A DNA stretch of 64,000 nucleotides from Lotus japonicus. Lineage: Eukaryota; Streptophyta; Magnoliopsida; Fabales; Fabaceae. The notes below the pieces were generated by a model. That model was not told the origin of the DNA, searched no databases, and saw nothing but the letters and a program-made list of their open reading frames with translations. Made by a program: the position numbers and the translations under genes. The stretch lies in the NCBI RefSeq assembly GCF_012489685.1, contig NC_080042.1, forward strand, positions 39,127,158 to 39,191,157, written 5' to 3'. The first letter of the stretch is position 1, and the number at the start of each line of letters is the position of its first letter. Shown here one piece after another: positions 13,701-25,699 of the stretch.

Positions 13701-14849
13701 CACGTTTGTTCGAGTTATGTTCCCGTCGAGCAGCTCTGTGATTAATTTGTGCGAAACGTTCATAAAACAAAATTCCTGCGCGCGAATTCGTCGAAGCTGG
13801 GGCACAGTCCCTAATTTTAGTCCCTTAAACTGTGGACAAAAATTTGGAATATTTCAGGACTGCACGTTTGTTCGAGTTATGTTCCCGTCGAGTAGCTCTA
13901 CGAGCAATTTGGGCGAAACGTTCATAAAACAAAATTCCTACGCGCGAATTCGAAGAAACTGGGGCACAGTCCCTAATTTTAGTCCCTTAAACTGTGGAAA
14001 ATTTTTTGGAACATTTCGGGACAGCACATTTGTTCGAGTTATGTTCCCGTCGAGCAGTTCTACGAACAATTTGGGCGAAACGTTCAAAAAACAAAAATTT
14101 TGAACATTTTAGGACTGCACATTTGTTCGAGTTATGTTCCCGTCGAGTAGCTCTACGATTAATTTGTGCGAAAAGTTCATAGAACAAAATTTATGTGCGC
14201 GAATTCGACGAAACTGGGGCACAGTCCCTAATTTTAGTCCCTTAAACTGTGGACAAAAATTTGGAACATTTCAGGACTGCACGTTTGTTCGAGTTATGCT
14301 CCCGTCGAGCAGCTCTACGAACAATTTGTGCGAAACGTTCATAAAACAAAATTCCTGCGCGAATTCGACGAAACTAGGGCACAGTTCCTTATTTTAGTCC
14401 CTTAAACTGTGGAAAAAATTTGGAACATTTCAGGACTGCACGTTTGTTTGAGTTATGTTCCCGTCGAGCAGCTCTACGATTAATTTGTGCGAAACGTTCA
14501 TAAAACAAAATTCCTGCGCGCGAACTCGATGAAACTGGGGCACAGTTCCTAATTTTAGTCCCTTAAACAGTGGAAAAAATTTGGAAAACTTCATAAATGC
14601 ACATTTGTTCGAGTTATGTTCCCGTCGAGCAGCTCTGCGTATCATTTGCGCGAAACGTTGATAAAACAAAATTCCTCTGCGCGAATTCGACGAAACTGGG
14701 GCACAGTCCCTTATTTTAGTCCCTTAAACTGTGGAAAAAATTTGGAACATTTCCGGACTGCACGTTTGTTCGAGTTATGTTCCCGTCGAGCAGCTCTACG
14801 ATTAATTTGTGCGAAACGTTCATAAAACAAAATTCCTGCGCGCGAACTC

Positions 14850-15286
14850 TGTAACGCCCCGATTTCTCGGGTGTCACACAGTAACCAATTAACCAATTTT
14901 CGTAGAGAATTTTCGCCGATTCATTTATTACTCTTGATTAGGTGATAAAGGTCATATTTGCTTTTGAAAGCTCTTGAATACCATTGATAGAAATCACTTT
15001 AATGTTTTCCGATTCATAACATAACCATAAACAGCGGGTTAAAGAAATACGTTTTGCATTAAACTCATAAAAGGGTAAAACATCAACCGTTATAAAATCA
15101 ACTGTAAGTAAATAAATAAAACCGTGTCCACACCCACGTATGGAAAAACCACGGCGGAAGTAAATAGTTTACATCAGTTACTCAAGTTCTCATAAAACTC
15201 AACAGAATAAAATGAAGTTCCAAAAGAACGCTCGCTCATAGGGCTCCCAGTCCAGCCATCAGTGTCACGGTCACTCGGCAGGTTCA
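14850..15286 (-). mobile_element. Probable LTR (3' LTR of a truncated retroelement, minus orientation)
   Basis: Satellite A stops after GAACTC at 14849 and new sequence begins TGTAACGCCCCGATTTCTCG, a form common at plant LTR ends. On the minus strand this end reads ...GGGGCGTTACA, i.e. a CA terminus. The other end is less sure. The plus strand has TCA at 15284-15286 followed by a pyrimidine-rich stretch, which on the minus strand would be a polypurine tract (AAGAAGAGAAACC type) just after the stop of the 15306-15704 frame. I find no direct target duplication and no second LTR. A plus-oriented LTR starting at 14850 is the alternative. Confidence 0.45.
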
Positions 15287-15305
15287 TCCTTTGGTTTCTC
15301 TTCTT

Positions 15306-15704
15306 CTACCACCTGTCTTCTCTTCTGGGTCTCGGTCCAACCAAGTTGTTGTGAATCCACCGTGCGCCTCCTCCATAGCGTCGTTGTCCTGTAACCGAAG
15401 CGTCAGACCCGTCTTGAGGCACGAACTCAGCAGGTGTCCCAGCCTTAGGCTCAGCAGGTGTTTCCCCGACTCCCTCGACCTCAGGTAGTAGAAACCTAGG
15501 AGGTGGATAGGGCATGTCAAGGATGCCCCCTTCAACCGTGCGAACCTCCACTATATTGCCGTCCCGGTCCATCCCTATAAAGCTAACATCCCCGACATAA
15601 ACTCTTCGGATCCCGGAGGAGTCGGCTCTCCAGGCCCGATCGTCTAGCTCCCCATCAAGTCTCAGCATCCAGCGAGGCACGAACGTCGTTGTCGTCGACG
15701 CCAT
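15306..15704 (-). CDS. Hypothetical 132-aa protein, probably retroelement-encoded
   Basis: An ATG-started frame of 132 codons, MASTTTTFVPRWMLRLDGEL at the N-terminus, ending ...RREDRW. It is the only frame in the window with non-repetitive, mixed amino-acid content and higher GC than its surroundings. The N-terminal half is acidic/hydrophobic (RVYVGDVSFIGMDRDGNIVEV, residues ~35-55). The C-terminal half is rich in Pro, Gly and Glu and probably disordered. There is no signal peptide, membrane segment or catalytic motif that I recognise. It lies just upstream of the probable minus-strand LTR and of a purine-rich tract, so I infer an element-encoded or element-captured frame. An exon of a host gene fragment is the alternative. 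Two overlapping frames in the same span look like shadows. Confidence 0.4.
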   Translation of the reverse strand: MASTTTTFVPRWMLRLDGELDDRAWRADSSGIRRVYVGDVSFIGMDRDGNIVEVRTVEGGILDMPYPPPRFLLPEVEGVGETPAEPKAGTPAEFVPQDGSDASVTGQRRYGGGARWIHNNLVGPRPRREDRW

Positions 15705-15928
15705 CTACCCCCCCCAAATAAACACATAGCAAACAAGAAAGGGTCAGGTCTAAAAGAAAACACATAATACAATAGATATAATGAAGCAACTTCCACAATT
15801 AAAAAAAAATAATTGTCTCTTTCACATTAGGGTTTAAGATGTTAGTTAGTCATCTATCGGTTCCTCACTTCACACAACCCACCAAATCTTCCATGGCCAT
15901 CTTCGTGCTTCCGCAGAGGCACGGTTAT
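15705..15928. other. Non-satellite spacer, no gene seen
   Basis: AT-rich unique sequence 5' (minus sense) of the 132-aa frame. It contains a C8 run immediately next to the start codon, an A9 run near 15800 and no frame of note. It is probably the leader or internal part of the same truncated element. Confidence 0.5.
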
Positions 15929-16070
15929 CACGGTGACCGCAGTCAACCAAATCACGTGGAGCCGCAATGATCCACAAAGTTCACGGTGACCGCAGTCAAC
16001 CAAATCACGTGAAGCCACACCGGCCCACAAGGTTCACGGGAGACCGCAGTCAACCCAAATAACTCCCTCG
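15929..16070 (+). repeat. Three diverged 53-bp direct repeats
   Basis: CACGGTGACCGCAGTCAACC begins at 15929 and 15982, and a diverged copy (CACGGGAGACCGCAGTCAACC type) begins at 16035: spacing 53 and 53 bp. Copies 1 and 2 share AAATCACGTG followed by a CCACA...GTT tail; copy 3 decays after CAACC. The minus strand is open through these repeats and into satellite B, but that frame is a chimera of repeat and satellite. Confidence 0.8.
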
Positions 16071-16141
16071 CATGCAAGCCCATCGTTCTCATGGACCATA
16101 GTCTACCTGACCTATGTCCGCTAGTTAATTCGCTTGCAAAC

Positions 16142-19100
16142 AAGCTCATGATATTGCTCCATCGAATGTGATGCAAGTTCGTAGAGCTCAATTAAATGTC
16201 GGTGTTTAAGGATAAGGGTTAAGGGTTTAGGGTTTAGGTTTTAGAGTTGGACAAAATTATAAAGAGCCAAACAAGCTTTTGAGAGGACATAAATTTAAAA
16301 TCGTGTTATTAATCTATTGTATGTGATATGAGTTCGTAGAGCTCAACTAAAACTTACTACAAATGGAGAATTGTAACGAAATAAGTAGAGTAGGAACAAA
16401 GGAGAAAGAGGCCAAAATATTGCTTTTGAGTGGAGAAATCCGTCACTAATGACCAAAAGTGTCTTGTTGTACCACAATAAGTTTAAGCTCATGATATTCC
16501 TCCATCGAATGTGATGCAAGTTCGTAGAGCTCAACTAAATGTCGGGGTTTAAGGATAAGGGTTAAGGGTTTAGGGTTTAGGTTTTAGAGTTGGACAAAAG
16601 TATAAACAGGCAAACAAGCTTTTGAGAGGACATAAATTTAAAATCGTGTTGTTAATCTATTGTATGTGATATGAGTTCGTAGAGCTCAACTAAAACTTAC
16701 TACAAATGGAGAATTGAAACGAAATAAGAAGAGTAGGAACAAAGGAGAAAGAGGCCAAAATATTGCTTTTGAGTGGAGAAATCCGTCCCTAATGACCAAA
16801 AGTGTCTTGTTGTACCACAATAAGTTTAAGCTCATGATATTCCTCCATCGAATGTGATGCAAGTTCGTAGAGCTCAACTAAATGTCGGGGTTTATGGATA
16901 AGGGTTAAGGGTTTAGGGTTTAGGTTTTAGAGTTGGACAAAAGTATAAACAGGCAAACAAGCTTTTGAGAGGATATAAATTTAAAATCGTGTTGTTAATC
17001 TATTGTATGTGATATGAGTTCGTAGAGCTCAACTAAAACTTACTACAAATGGAGAATTGTAACGAAATAAGTAGAGTTGGAACAAAGGAGAAAGAGGCCA
17101 AAATATTGATTTTGAGTGCAGAAATTCGTCCCTAATGACCAAAAGTGTCTTGTTGTACCACAATAAGTTTAAGCTCATGATATTCCTCCATCGAATGTGA
17201 TGCAAGTTCGTAGAGCTCAACTAAATGTCGGGGTTTAAGGATAAGGGTTTAGTTTTTAGAGTTGGACAAAAGTATAAAGAGGCAAACAAGCTTTTGAGAG
17301 GACATAAATTTATAATCGTGTTGTTATTCTATTGTATGTGATATGCGTTCGTAGAGCTCAACTAAAACTTACTACAAATGGAGAATTGTAACGAAATAAG
17401 TAGAGTAGGAACAAAGGAGAAAGAGTCCAAAATATTGCTTTTGAGTGGAGATATTCGACTCTAATGACCAAAAGTGTCTTGTTGTACGACAATAAGATTA
17501 AGCTCATGATATTCCACGATCGAATGTTATGCAAGTTCGCAGAGCTCAACTGAATGTCGTGTTTAGGGTTAAGGGTTTAGGTTTTAGAGTTGGACAAAAG
17601 TATAAAGAGGCAAACAAGCTTTTGAGAGGACATAAATTTAAAATTGTGTTGTTAATCTATTGTACGTGATATGAGTTCGTAGAGCTCAACTAAAACTTAC
17701 TACAAATGGAGAATTGTAACGAAATAAGTAGAGTAGGAACAAAGGAGAAAGAGGCCTAAATATTGATTTTGAGTGGAGAAATTCGTCCCTAATGACCAAA
17801 AGTGTCTTGTTGTACCACAATAAGTTTAAGCTCATGATATTCCTCCATCAAATGTGATGCAAGTTCGTAGAGCTCAACTAAATGTCGGGGTTTAAGGATA
17901 AGGGTTTAGGTTTTAGAGTTGGACAAAAGTATAAAGAGGCAAACAAGCTTTTGAGAGGACATAAATTTAAAATCGTGATGTTAATCTATTGTATGTCATA
18001 TGAGTTCGTAGAACTCAACTAAAACTTACTACAAATGGAGAATTGTAACGAAATAAGTAGAGTAGGAACAAAGGAGAAAGAGGCCAAAATATTGATTTTG
18101 AGTGGAGAAATTCGTCCCTAATGACCAAAAGTGTCTTGTTGTACCACAATAAGTTTAAGCTCATGATATTGCTCCATCGAATGTGATGCAAGTTCGTAGA
18201 GCTCAACTAAATGTCGGTGTTTAAGGATAAGGGTTATGGGTTTAGGGTTTAGGTTTTAGAGTTGGTCAAAAGTATAAAGAGGCAAACAAGCTTTTGAGGG
18301 GACATAAATTTAAAATCGTGTTGTTAATCTATTGTACGTGATATGAGGTCGTAGAGCTCAACTAAAACTTACTACAAATGGAGAATTGTAACGAAATAAG
18401 TAGAGTAGGAACAAAGGAGAAAGAGGCCAAAATATTGATTTTGAGTGGAGAAATTCGTCCCTGATGACCAAAAGTGTCTCGTTGTACCACAATAAGTTTA
18501 AGCTCATGATATTCCTCCATCGATTGTGATGCAAGTTCGTAGAGCTCAACTAAATGTCGGGGTTTAAGGATAAGGGTTTAGGTTTTAGAGTTGGACAAAA
18601 GTATAAAGAGGCAAACAAGCTTTTGAGAGGACATAAATTTAAAATCGTGATGTTAATCTATTGTATGTGATATGAGTTCGTAGAGCTCAACTAAAACTTA
18701 CTACAAATGGAGAATTGTAACGAAATAAGTAGAGTAGGAACAAAGGAGAAAGAGGCCAAAATATTGATTTTGAGTGGAGAAATTCGTCCCTAATGAACAA
18801 AAGTGTCTTGTTGTACCACAATAAGTTTAAGCTCATGATATTGCTCCATCGAATGTGATGCAAGTTCGTAGAGCTCAACTAAATGTCGGTGTTTAAGGAT
18901 AAGGGTTAAGGGTTTAGGGTTTAGGTTTTAGAGTTGGACAAAAGTATAAAGAGGCAAACAAGCTTTTGAGAGGACATAAATTTAAAATCGTGATGTTAAT
19001 CTATTGTATGTGATATGAGTTCGTAGAGCTCAACTAAAACTTACTACAAATGGAGAATTGTAACGAAATAATTAGAGTAGGAACAAAGGAGAAAGAGGCC

Positions 19101-22100
19101 AAAATATTGATTTTGAGTGGAGAAATTCGTCCCTAATGACCAAAAGTGTCTTGTTGTACCACAATAAGTTTAAGCTCATGATATTGCTCCATCGAATGTG
19201 AAGCAAGTTCGTAGAGCTCAACTAACTGTCGGTGTTTAAGGATAAGGGTTAAGGGTTTAGGATTTAGGTTTTAGAGTTGGACAAAAGTATAAAGAGCCAA
19301 ACAAGCTTTTGAGAGGACATAAATTTAAAATCGTGTTATTAATCTATTGTATGTGATATGAGTTCGTAGAGCTCAACTAAAACTTACTACAAATGGAGAA
19401 TTGTAACGAAATAAGTAGAGTAGGAACAAAGGAGAAAGAGGCCAAAATATTGCTTTTGAGTGGAGAAATCCGTCACTAATGACCAAAAGTGTCTTGTTGT
19501 ACCACAATAAGTTTAAGCTCATGATATTCCTCCATCGAATGTGATGCAAGTTCGTAGAGCTCAACTAAATGTCGGGGTTTAAGGATAAGGGTTAAGGGTT
19601 TAGGGTTTAGGTTTTAGAGTTGGACAAAAGTATAAACAGGCAAACAAGCTTTTGAGAGGACATAAATTTAAAATCGTGTTGGTAATCTATTGTATGTGAT
19701 ATGAGTTCGTAGAGCTCAACTAAAACTTACTACAAATGGAGAATTGTAACGAAATAAGTAGAGTAGGAACAAAGGAGAAAGAGGCCAAAATATTGATTTT
19801 GAGTGGAGAAATTCGTCCCTAATGACCAAAAGTGTCTTGTTGTACCACAATAAGTTTAAGCTCATGATATTGCTCCATCGAATGTGATGCAAGTTCGTAG
19901 AGCTCAATTAAATGTCGGTGTTTAAGGATAAGGGTTAAGGGTTTAGGGTTTAGGTTTTAGAGTTGGACAAAATTATAAAGAGCCAAACAAGCTTTTGAGA
20001 GGACATAAATTTAAAATCGTGTTATTAATCTATTGTATGTGATATGAGTTCGTAGAGCTCAACTAAAACTTACTACAAATGGAGAATTGTAACGAAATAA
20101 GTAGAGTAGGAACAAAGGAGAAAGAGGCCAAAATATTGCTTTTGAGTGGAGAAATCCGTCACTAATGACCAAAAGTGTCTTGTTGTACCACAATAAGTTT
20201 AAGCTCATGATATTCCTCCATCGAATGTGATGCAAGTTCGTAGAGCTCAACTAAATGTCGGGGTTTAAGGATAAGGGTTAAGGGTTTAGGGTTTAGGTTT
20301 TAGAGTTGGACAAAAGTATAAACAGGCAAACAAGCTTTTGAGAGGACATAAATTTAAAATCGTGTTGTTAATCTATTGTATGTGATATGAGTTCGTAGAG
20401 CTCAACTAAAACTTACTACAAATGGAGAATTGAAACGAAATAAGAAGAGTAGGAACAAAGGAGAAAGAGGCCAAAATATTGCTTTTGAGTGGAGAAATCC
20501 GTCCCTAATGACCAAAAGTGTCTTGTTGTACCACAATAAGTTTAAGCTCATGATATTCCTCCATCGAATGTGATGCAAGTTCGTAGAGCTCAACTAAATG
20601 TCGGGGTTTATGGATAAGGGTTAAGGGTTTAGGGTTTAGGTTTTAGAGTTGGACAAAAGTATAAACAGGCAAACAAGCTTTTGAGAGGATATAAATTTAA
20701 AATCGTGTTGTTAATCTATTGTATGTGATATGAGTTCGTAGAGCTCAACTAAAACTTACTACAAATGGAGAATTGTAACGAAATAAGTAGAGTTGGAACA
20801 AAGGAGAAAGAGGCCAAAATATTGATTTTGAGTGCAGAAATTCGTCCCTAATGACCAAAAGTGTCTTGTTGTACCACAATAAGTTTAAGCTCATGATATT
20901 CCTCCATCGAATGTGATGCAAGTTCGTAGAGCTCAACTAAATGTCGGGGTTTAAGGATAAGGGTTTAGTTTTTAGAGTTGGACAAAAGTATAAAGAGGCA
21001 AACAAGCTTTTGAGAGGACATAAATTTATAATCGTGTTGTTATTCTATTGTATGTGATATGCGTTCGTAGAGCTCAACTAAAACTTACTACAAATGGAGA
21101 ATTGTAACGAAATAAGTAGAGTAGGAACAAAGGAGAAAGAGTCCAAAATATTGCTTTTGAGTGGAGATATTCGACTCTAATGACCAAAAGTGTCTTGTTG
21201 TACGACAATAAGATTAAGCTCATGATATTCCACGATCGAATGTTATGCAAGTTCGCAGAGCTCAACTGAATGTCGGTGTTTAGGGTTAAGGGTTTAGGTT
21301 TTAGAGTTGGACAAAAGTATAAAGAGGCAAACAAGCTTTTGAGAGGACATAAATTTAAAATTGTGTTGTTAATCTATTGTACGTGATATGAGTTCGTAGA
21401 GCTCAACTAAAACTTACTACAAATGGAGAATTGTAACGAAATAAGTAGAGTAGGAACAAAGGAGAAAGAGGCCTAAATATTGATTTTGAGTGGAGAAATT
21501 CGTCCCTAATGACCAAAAGTGTCTTGTTGTACCACAATAAGTTTAAGCTCATGATATTCCTCCATCAAATGTGATGCAAGTTCGTAGAGCTCAACTAAAT
21601 GTCGGGGTTTAAGGATAAGGGTTTAGGTTTTAGAGTTGGACAAAAGTATAAAGAGGCAAACAAGCTTTTGAGAGGACATAAATTTAAAATCGTGATGTTA
21701 ATCTATTGTATGTCATATGAGTTCGTAGAACTCAACTAAAACTTACTACAAATGGAGAATTGTAACGAAATAAGTAGAGTAGGAACAAAGGAGAAAGAGG
21801 CCAAAATATTGATTTTGAGTGGAGAAATTCGTCCCTAATGACCAAAAGTGTCTTGTTGTACCACAATAAGTTTAAGCTCATGATATTGCTCCATCGAATG
21901 TGATGCAAGTTCGTAGAGCTCAACTAAATGTCGGTGTTTAAGGATAAGGGTTATGGGTTTAGGGTTTAGGTTTTAGAGTTGGTCAAAAGTATAAAGAGGC
22001 AAACAAGCTTTTGAGGGGACATAAATTTAAAATCGTGTTGTTAATCTATTGTACGTGATATGAGGTCGTAGAGCTCAACTAAAACTTACTACAAATGGAG

Positions 22101-22600
22101 AATTGTAACGAAATAAGTAGAGTAGGAACAAAGGAGAAAGAGGCCTAAATATTGATTTTGAGTGGAGAAATTCGTCCCTAATGACCAAAAGTGTCTTGTT
22201 GTTCCACAATAAGTTTAAGCTCATGATATTCCTCCATCGAATGTGATGCAAGTTCGTAGAGCTCAACTAAATGTCGGGGTTTAAGGATAAGGGTTTAGGT
22301 TTTAGAGTTGGACAAAAGTATAAAGAGGCAAGCAAGCTTTTGAGAGGACATAAATTTAAAATCGTGTTGTTAATCTATTGTATGTGATATGAGTTCGTAG
22401 AGCTCAACTAAAACTTACTACAAATGGAGAATTGTAACGAAATAAGTAGAGTAGGAACAAAGGAGAAAGAGGCCAAAATATTGATTTTGAGTGGAGAAAT
22501 TCGTCCCTAATGACCAAAAGTGTCTTGTTGTACCACAATAAGTTTAAGCTCATGATATTGCTCCATCGAATGTGATTCAAGTTCGTAGAGCTCAACTAAA
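16142..22600 (+). repeat. 3716-bp segmental duplication within satellite B
   Basis: Units at 16142-18.9 kb recur from 19858 to about 22.6 kb at an offset of 3716-3717 bp. Shared private variants prove it: AGCTCAATTAAATG with GGACAAAATTATAAAG (16180s/19900s), GAATTGAAACGAAATAAG (16710s/20430s), GAGTTGGAACAAAGG (17070s/20790s), GTACGACAATAAGATTAAG in the 17.5-kb and 21.2-kb units. About eleven monomers moved as a block. Confidence 0.87.
16544..16592 (+). repeat. Telomere-like heptamer tract inside a satellite B monomer (type example)
   Basis: Seven consecutive heptamers close to AGGGTTT: GGGGTTT at 16544, AAGGATA at 16551, AGGGTTA at 16558, AGGGTTT at 16565 and 16572, AGGTTTT at 16579, AGAGTTG at 16586. 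Short 329-bp units (for example near 18560) have five heptamers, exactly two (14 bp) fewer. A further form near 39293-39341, 44615, 48970 and 49660 has the pure central run extended and ends in AAACTAGG. The G-rich strand is the plus strand in every unit. Confidence 0.85.
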
Positions 22601-25600
22601 TGTCGGTGTTTAAGGATAAGGGTTAAGGGTTTAGGGTTTAGGTTTTAGAGTTGGACAAAAGTATAAACAGGCAAACAAGCTTTTGAGAGGACATAAATTT
22701 AAAATCGTGTTATTAATCTATTGTATGTGATATGAGTTCGTAGAGCTCAACTAAAACTTACTACAAATGGAGAATTGTAACGAAATAAGTAGAGTAGGAA
22801 CAAAGGAGAAAGAGGCCAAAATATTGCTTTTGAGTGGAGAAATCCGTCCCTAATGACCAAAAGTGTCTTGTTGTACCACAATAAGTTTAAGCTCATGATA
22901 TTCCTCCATCGAATGTGATGCAAGTTCGTAGAGCTCAACTAAATGTCGGGGTTTATGGATAAGGGTTAAGGGTTTAGGGTTTAGGTTTTAGAGTTGGACA
23001 AAAGTATAAACAGGCAAACAAGCTTTTGAGAGGACATAAATTTAAAATCGTGTTATTAATCTATTGTATGTGATATGAGTTCGTAGAGCTCAACTAAAAC
23101 TTACTACAAATGGAGAATTGTAACGAAATAAGTAGAGTAGGAACAAAGGAGAAAGAGGCCAAAATATTGCTTTTGAGTGGAGAAATCCGTCCCTAATGAC
23201 CAAAAGTGTCTTGTTGTACCACAATAAGTTTAAGCTCATGATATTCCTCCATCGAATGTGATGCAAGTTCGTAGAGCTCAACTAAATGTCGGGGTTTATG
23301 GATAAGGGTTAAGGGTTTAGGGTTTAGGTTTTAGAGTTGGACAAAAGTATATACTGGCAAACAAGCTTTTGAGAGGACATAAATTTAAAATCGTGTTGTT
23401 AATCTATTGTATGTGATATGAGTTCGTAGAGCTCAACTAAAACTTACTACAAATGGAGAATTGTAACGAAATAAGTAGAGTAGGAACAAAGGAGAAAGAG
23501 GCCAAAATATTGATTTTGAGTGGAGAAATCCGTCCCTAATGACCAAAAGTGTCTTGTTGTACCACAATAAGTTTAAGCTCATGATATTCCTCCATCGAAT
23601 GTGATGCAAGTTCGTAGAGCTCAACTAAATGTCGGGGTTTATGGATAAGGGTTAAGGGTTTAGGGTTTAGGTTTTAGAGTTGGACAAAAGTATAAACAGG
23701 CAAACAAGCTTTTGAGAGGACATAAATTTAAAATCGTGTTGTTAATCTATTGTATGTGATATGAGTTCGTAGAGCTCAACTAAAACTTACTACAAATGGA
23801 GAATTGTAACGAAATAAGTAGAGTAGGAACAAAGGAGAAAGAGGCCAAAATATTGATTTTGAGTGCAGAAATTCGTCCCTAATGACCAAAAGTGTCTTGT
23901 TGTACCACAATAAGTTTAAGCTCATGATATTGCTCCATCGAATGTGATGCAAGTTCGTAGAGCTCAACTAAATGTCGGTGTTTAAGGATAAGGGTTAAGG
24001 GTTTAGGGTTTAGGTTTTAGAGTTGGTCAAAAGTATAAAGAGGCAAACAAGCTTTTGAGGGGACATAAATTTAAAATCGCGTTGTTAATCTATTGTACGT
24101 GATATGAGTTCGTAGAGCTCAACTAAAACTTACTACAAATGGAGAATTGTAACGAAATAAGTAGAGTAGGAACAAAGGAGAAAGAGGCCTAAATATTGAT
24201 TTTGAGTGGAGAAATTCGTCCCTAATGACCAAAAGTGTCTTGTTGTTCTACAATAAGTTTAAGCTCATGATATTCCTCCATCGAATGTGATGCAAGTTCG
24301 TAGAGCTCAACTAAATGTCGGGGTTTAAGGATAAGGGTTTAGGTTTTAGAGTTGGACAAAAGTATAAAGAGGCAAACAAGCTTTTGAGAGGACATAAATT
24401 TAAAATCGTGTTGTTAATCTATTGTATGTGATATGAGTTCGTAGAGCTCAACTAAAACTTACTACAAATGGAGAATTGTAACGAAATAAGAATAGTAGGA
24501 ACAAAGGAAAAAGAGGCCAAAATATTGATTTTGAGTGGAGAAATTCGTCCCTAATGACCAAAAGTGTCTTGTTGTACCACAATAAGTTTAAGCTCATGAT
24601 ATTCCTCCATCGAATGTGATGCAAGTTCGTAGAGCTCAACTAAATGTCGGGGTTTAAGGATAAGGGTTTAGGTTTTAGAGTTGGACAAAAGTATAAAGAG
24701 GCAAACAAGCTTTTGAGAGGACATAAATTTATAATCGTGTTGTTAATCTATTGTATGTGATATGCGTTCGTAGAGCTCAACTAAAACTTACTACAAATGG
24801 AGAATTGTAACGAAATAAGTAGAGTAGGAACAAAGGAGAAAGAGGCCAAAATATTGCTTTTGAGTGGAGAAATTCGCCTCTAATGACCAAAAGTGTCTTG
24901 TTGTACGACAATAAGATTAAGCTCATGATATTCCACGATCGAATGTTATGCAAGTACGCAGAGCTCAACTGAATGTCCGTGTTTAGGGTTAAGGGTTTAG
25001 GTTTTAGAGTTGGACAAAAGTATAAAGAGGCAAACAAGCTTTTGAGAGGACATAAATTTAAAATCGTGTTGTTAATCTATTGTACGTGATATGAGTTCGT
25101 AGAGCTCAACTAAAACTTACTACAAATGGAGAATTGTAACGAAATAAGTAGAGTAGGAACAAAGGAGAAAGAGGCCAAAATATTGATTTTGAGTGGAGAA
25201 ATTCGTCCCTAATGACCAAAAGTGTCTTGTTGTACCACAATAAGTTTAAGCTCATGATATTGCTCCATCGAATGTGATGCAAGTTCGTAGAGCTCAACTA
25301 AATGTCGGTGTTTAAGGATAAGGGTTATGGGTTTAGGGTTTAGGTTTTAGAGTTGGTCAAAAGTATAAAGAGGCAATCAAGCTTTTGAGGGGACATAAAT
25401 TTAAAATCGTGTTGTTAATCTATTGTACGTGATATGAGTTCGTAGAGCTCAACTAAAACTTACTACAAATGGAGAATTGTAACGAAATAAGTAGAGTAGG
25501 AACAAAGGAGAAAGAGGCCTAAATATTGATTTTGAGTGGAGAAATTCGTCCCTAATGACCAAAAGTGTCTTGTTGTTCCACAATAAGTTTAAGCTCATGA

Positions 25601-25699
25601 TATTCCTCCATCGAATGTGATGCAAGTTCGTAGAGCTCAACTAAATGTCGGGGTTTAAGGATAAGGGTTTAGGTTTTAGAGTTGGACAAAAGTATAAAG

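Larger units (their letters stand above)
1..14849 (+). repeat. Satellite A array, left block (162-bp monomer, + orientation)
   Basis: Tandem array of a 161-162 bp monomer. Each monomer has a start like TTATGTTCCCGTCGAGCAG, an AACGTTCATAAAACAAAA block, a GCGCGAATTCG block with an EcoRI site, and a TGGACAAAAATTTGGAAC block. Successive GTTATG landmarks fall at 1276, 1438, 1600, 1762, 1923, 2085, 2247 and 2340. Monomers of one type are nearly identical between HORs, while different types differ at many sites, the usual signature of homogenisation by HOR units. Units in the last ~1.3 kb (13.5-14.85 kb) are more diverged. No gene lies inside; the frames present follow from a monomer length divisible by three. 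The family is not one I recognise. Confidence 0.97.

Noticed and set aside
54..14825. Repeated frames starting MFPSSSST or MFYERFAQ in satellite A
   Set aside because: Products of a 162-bp period on both strands, with lengths set by monomer variants and truncated units. No start context, no domain, no flanking gene signals.
14845..14849. AACTC as a target-site duplication of the spacer element
   Set aside because: No matching AACTC lies next to a plausible CA terminus on the right side, and the right flank is a different satellite.
15952..16191. 79-codon minus-strand frame at the B border
   Set aside because: A chimera: the first residues are satellite B and the rest reads through the 53-bp repeats.
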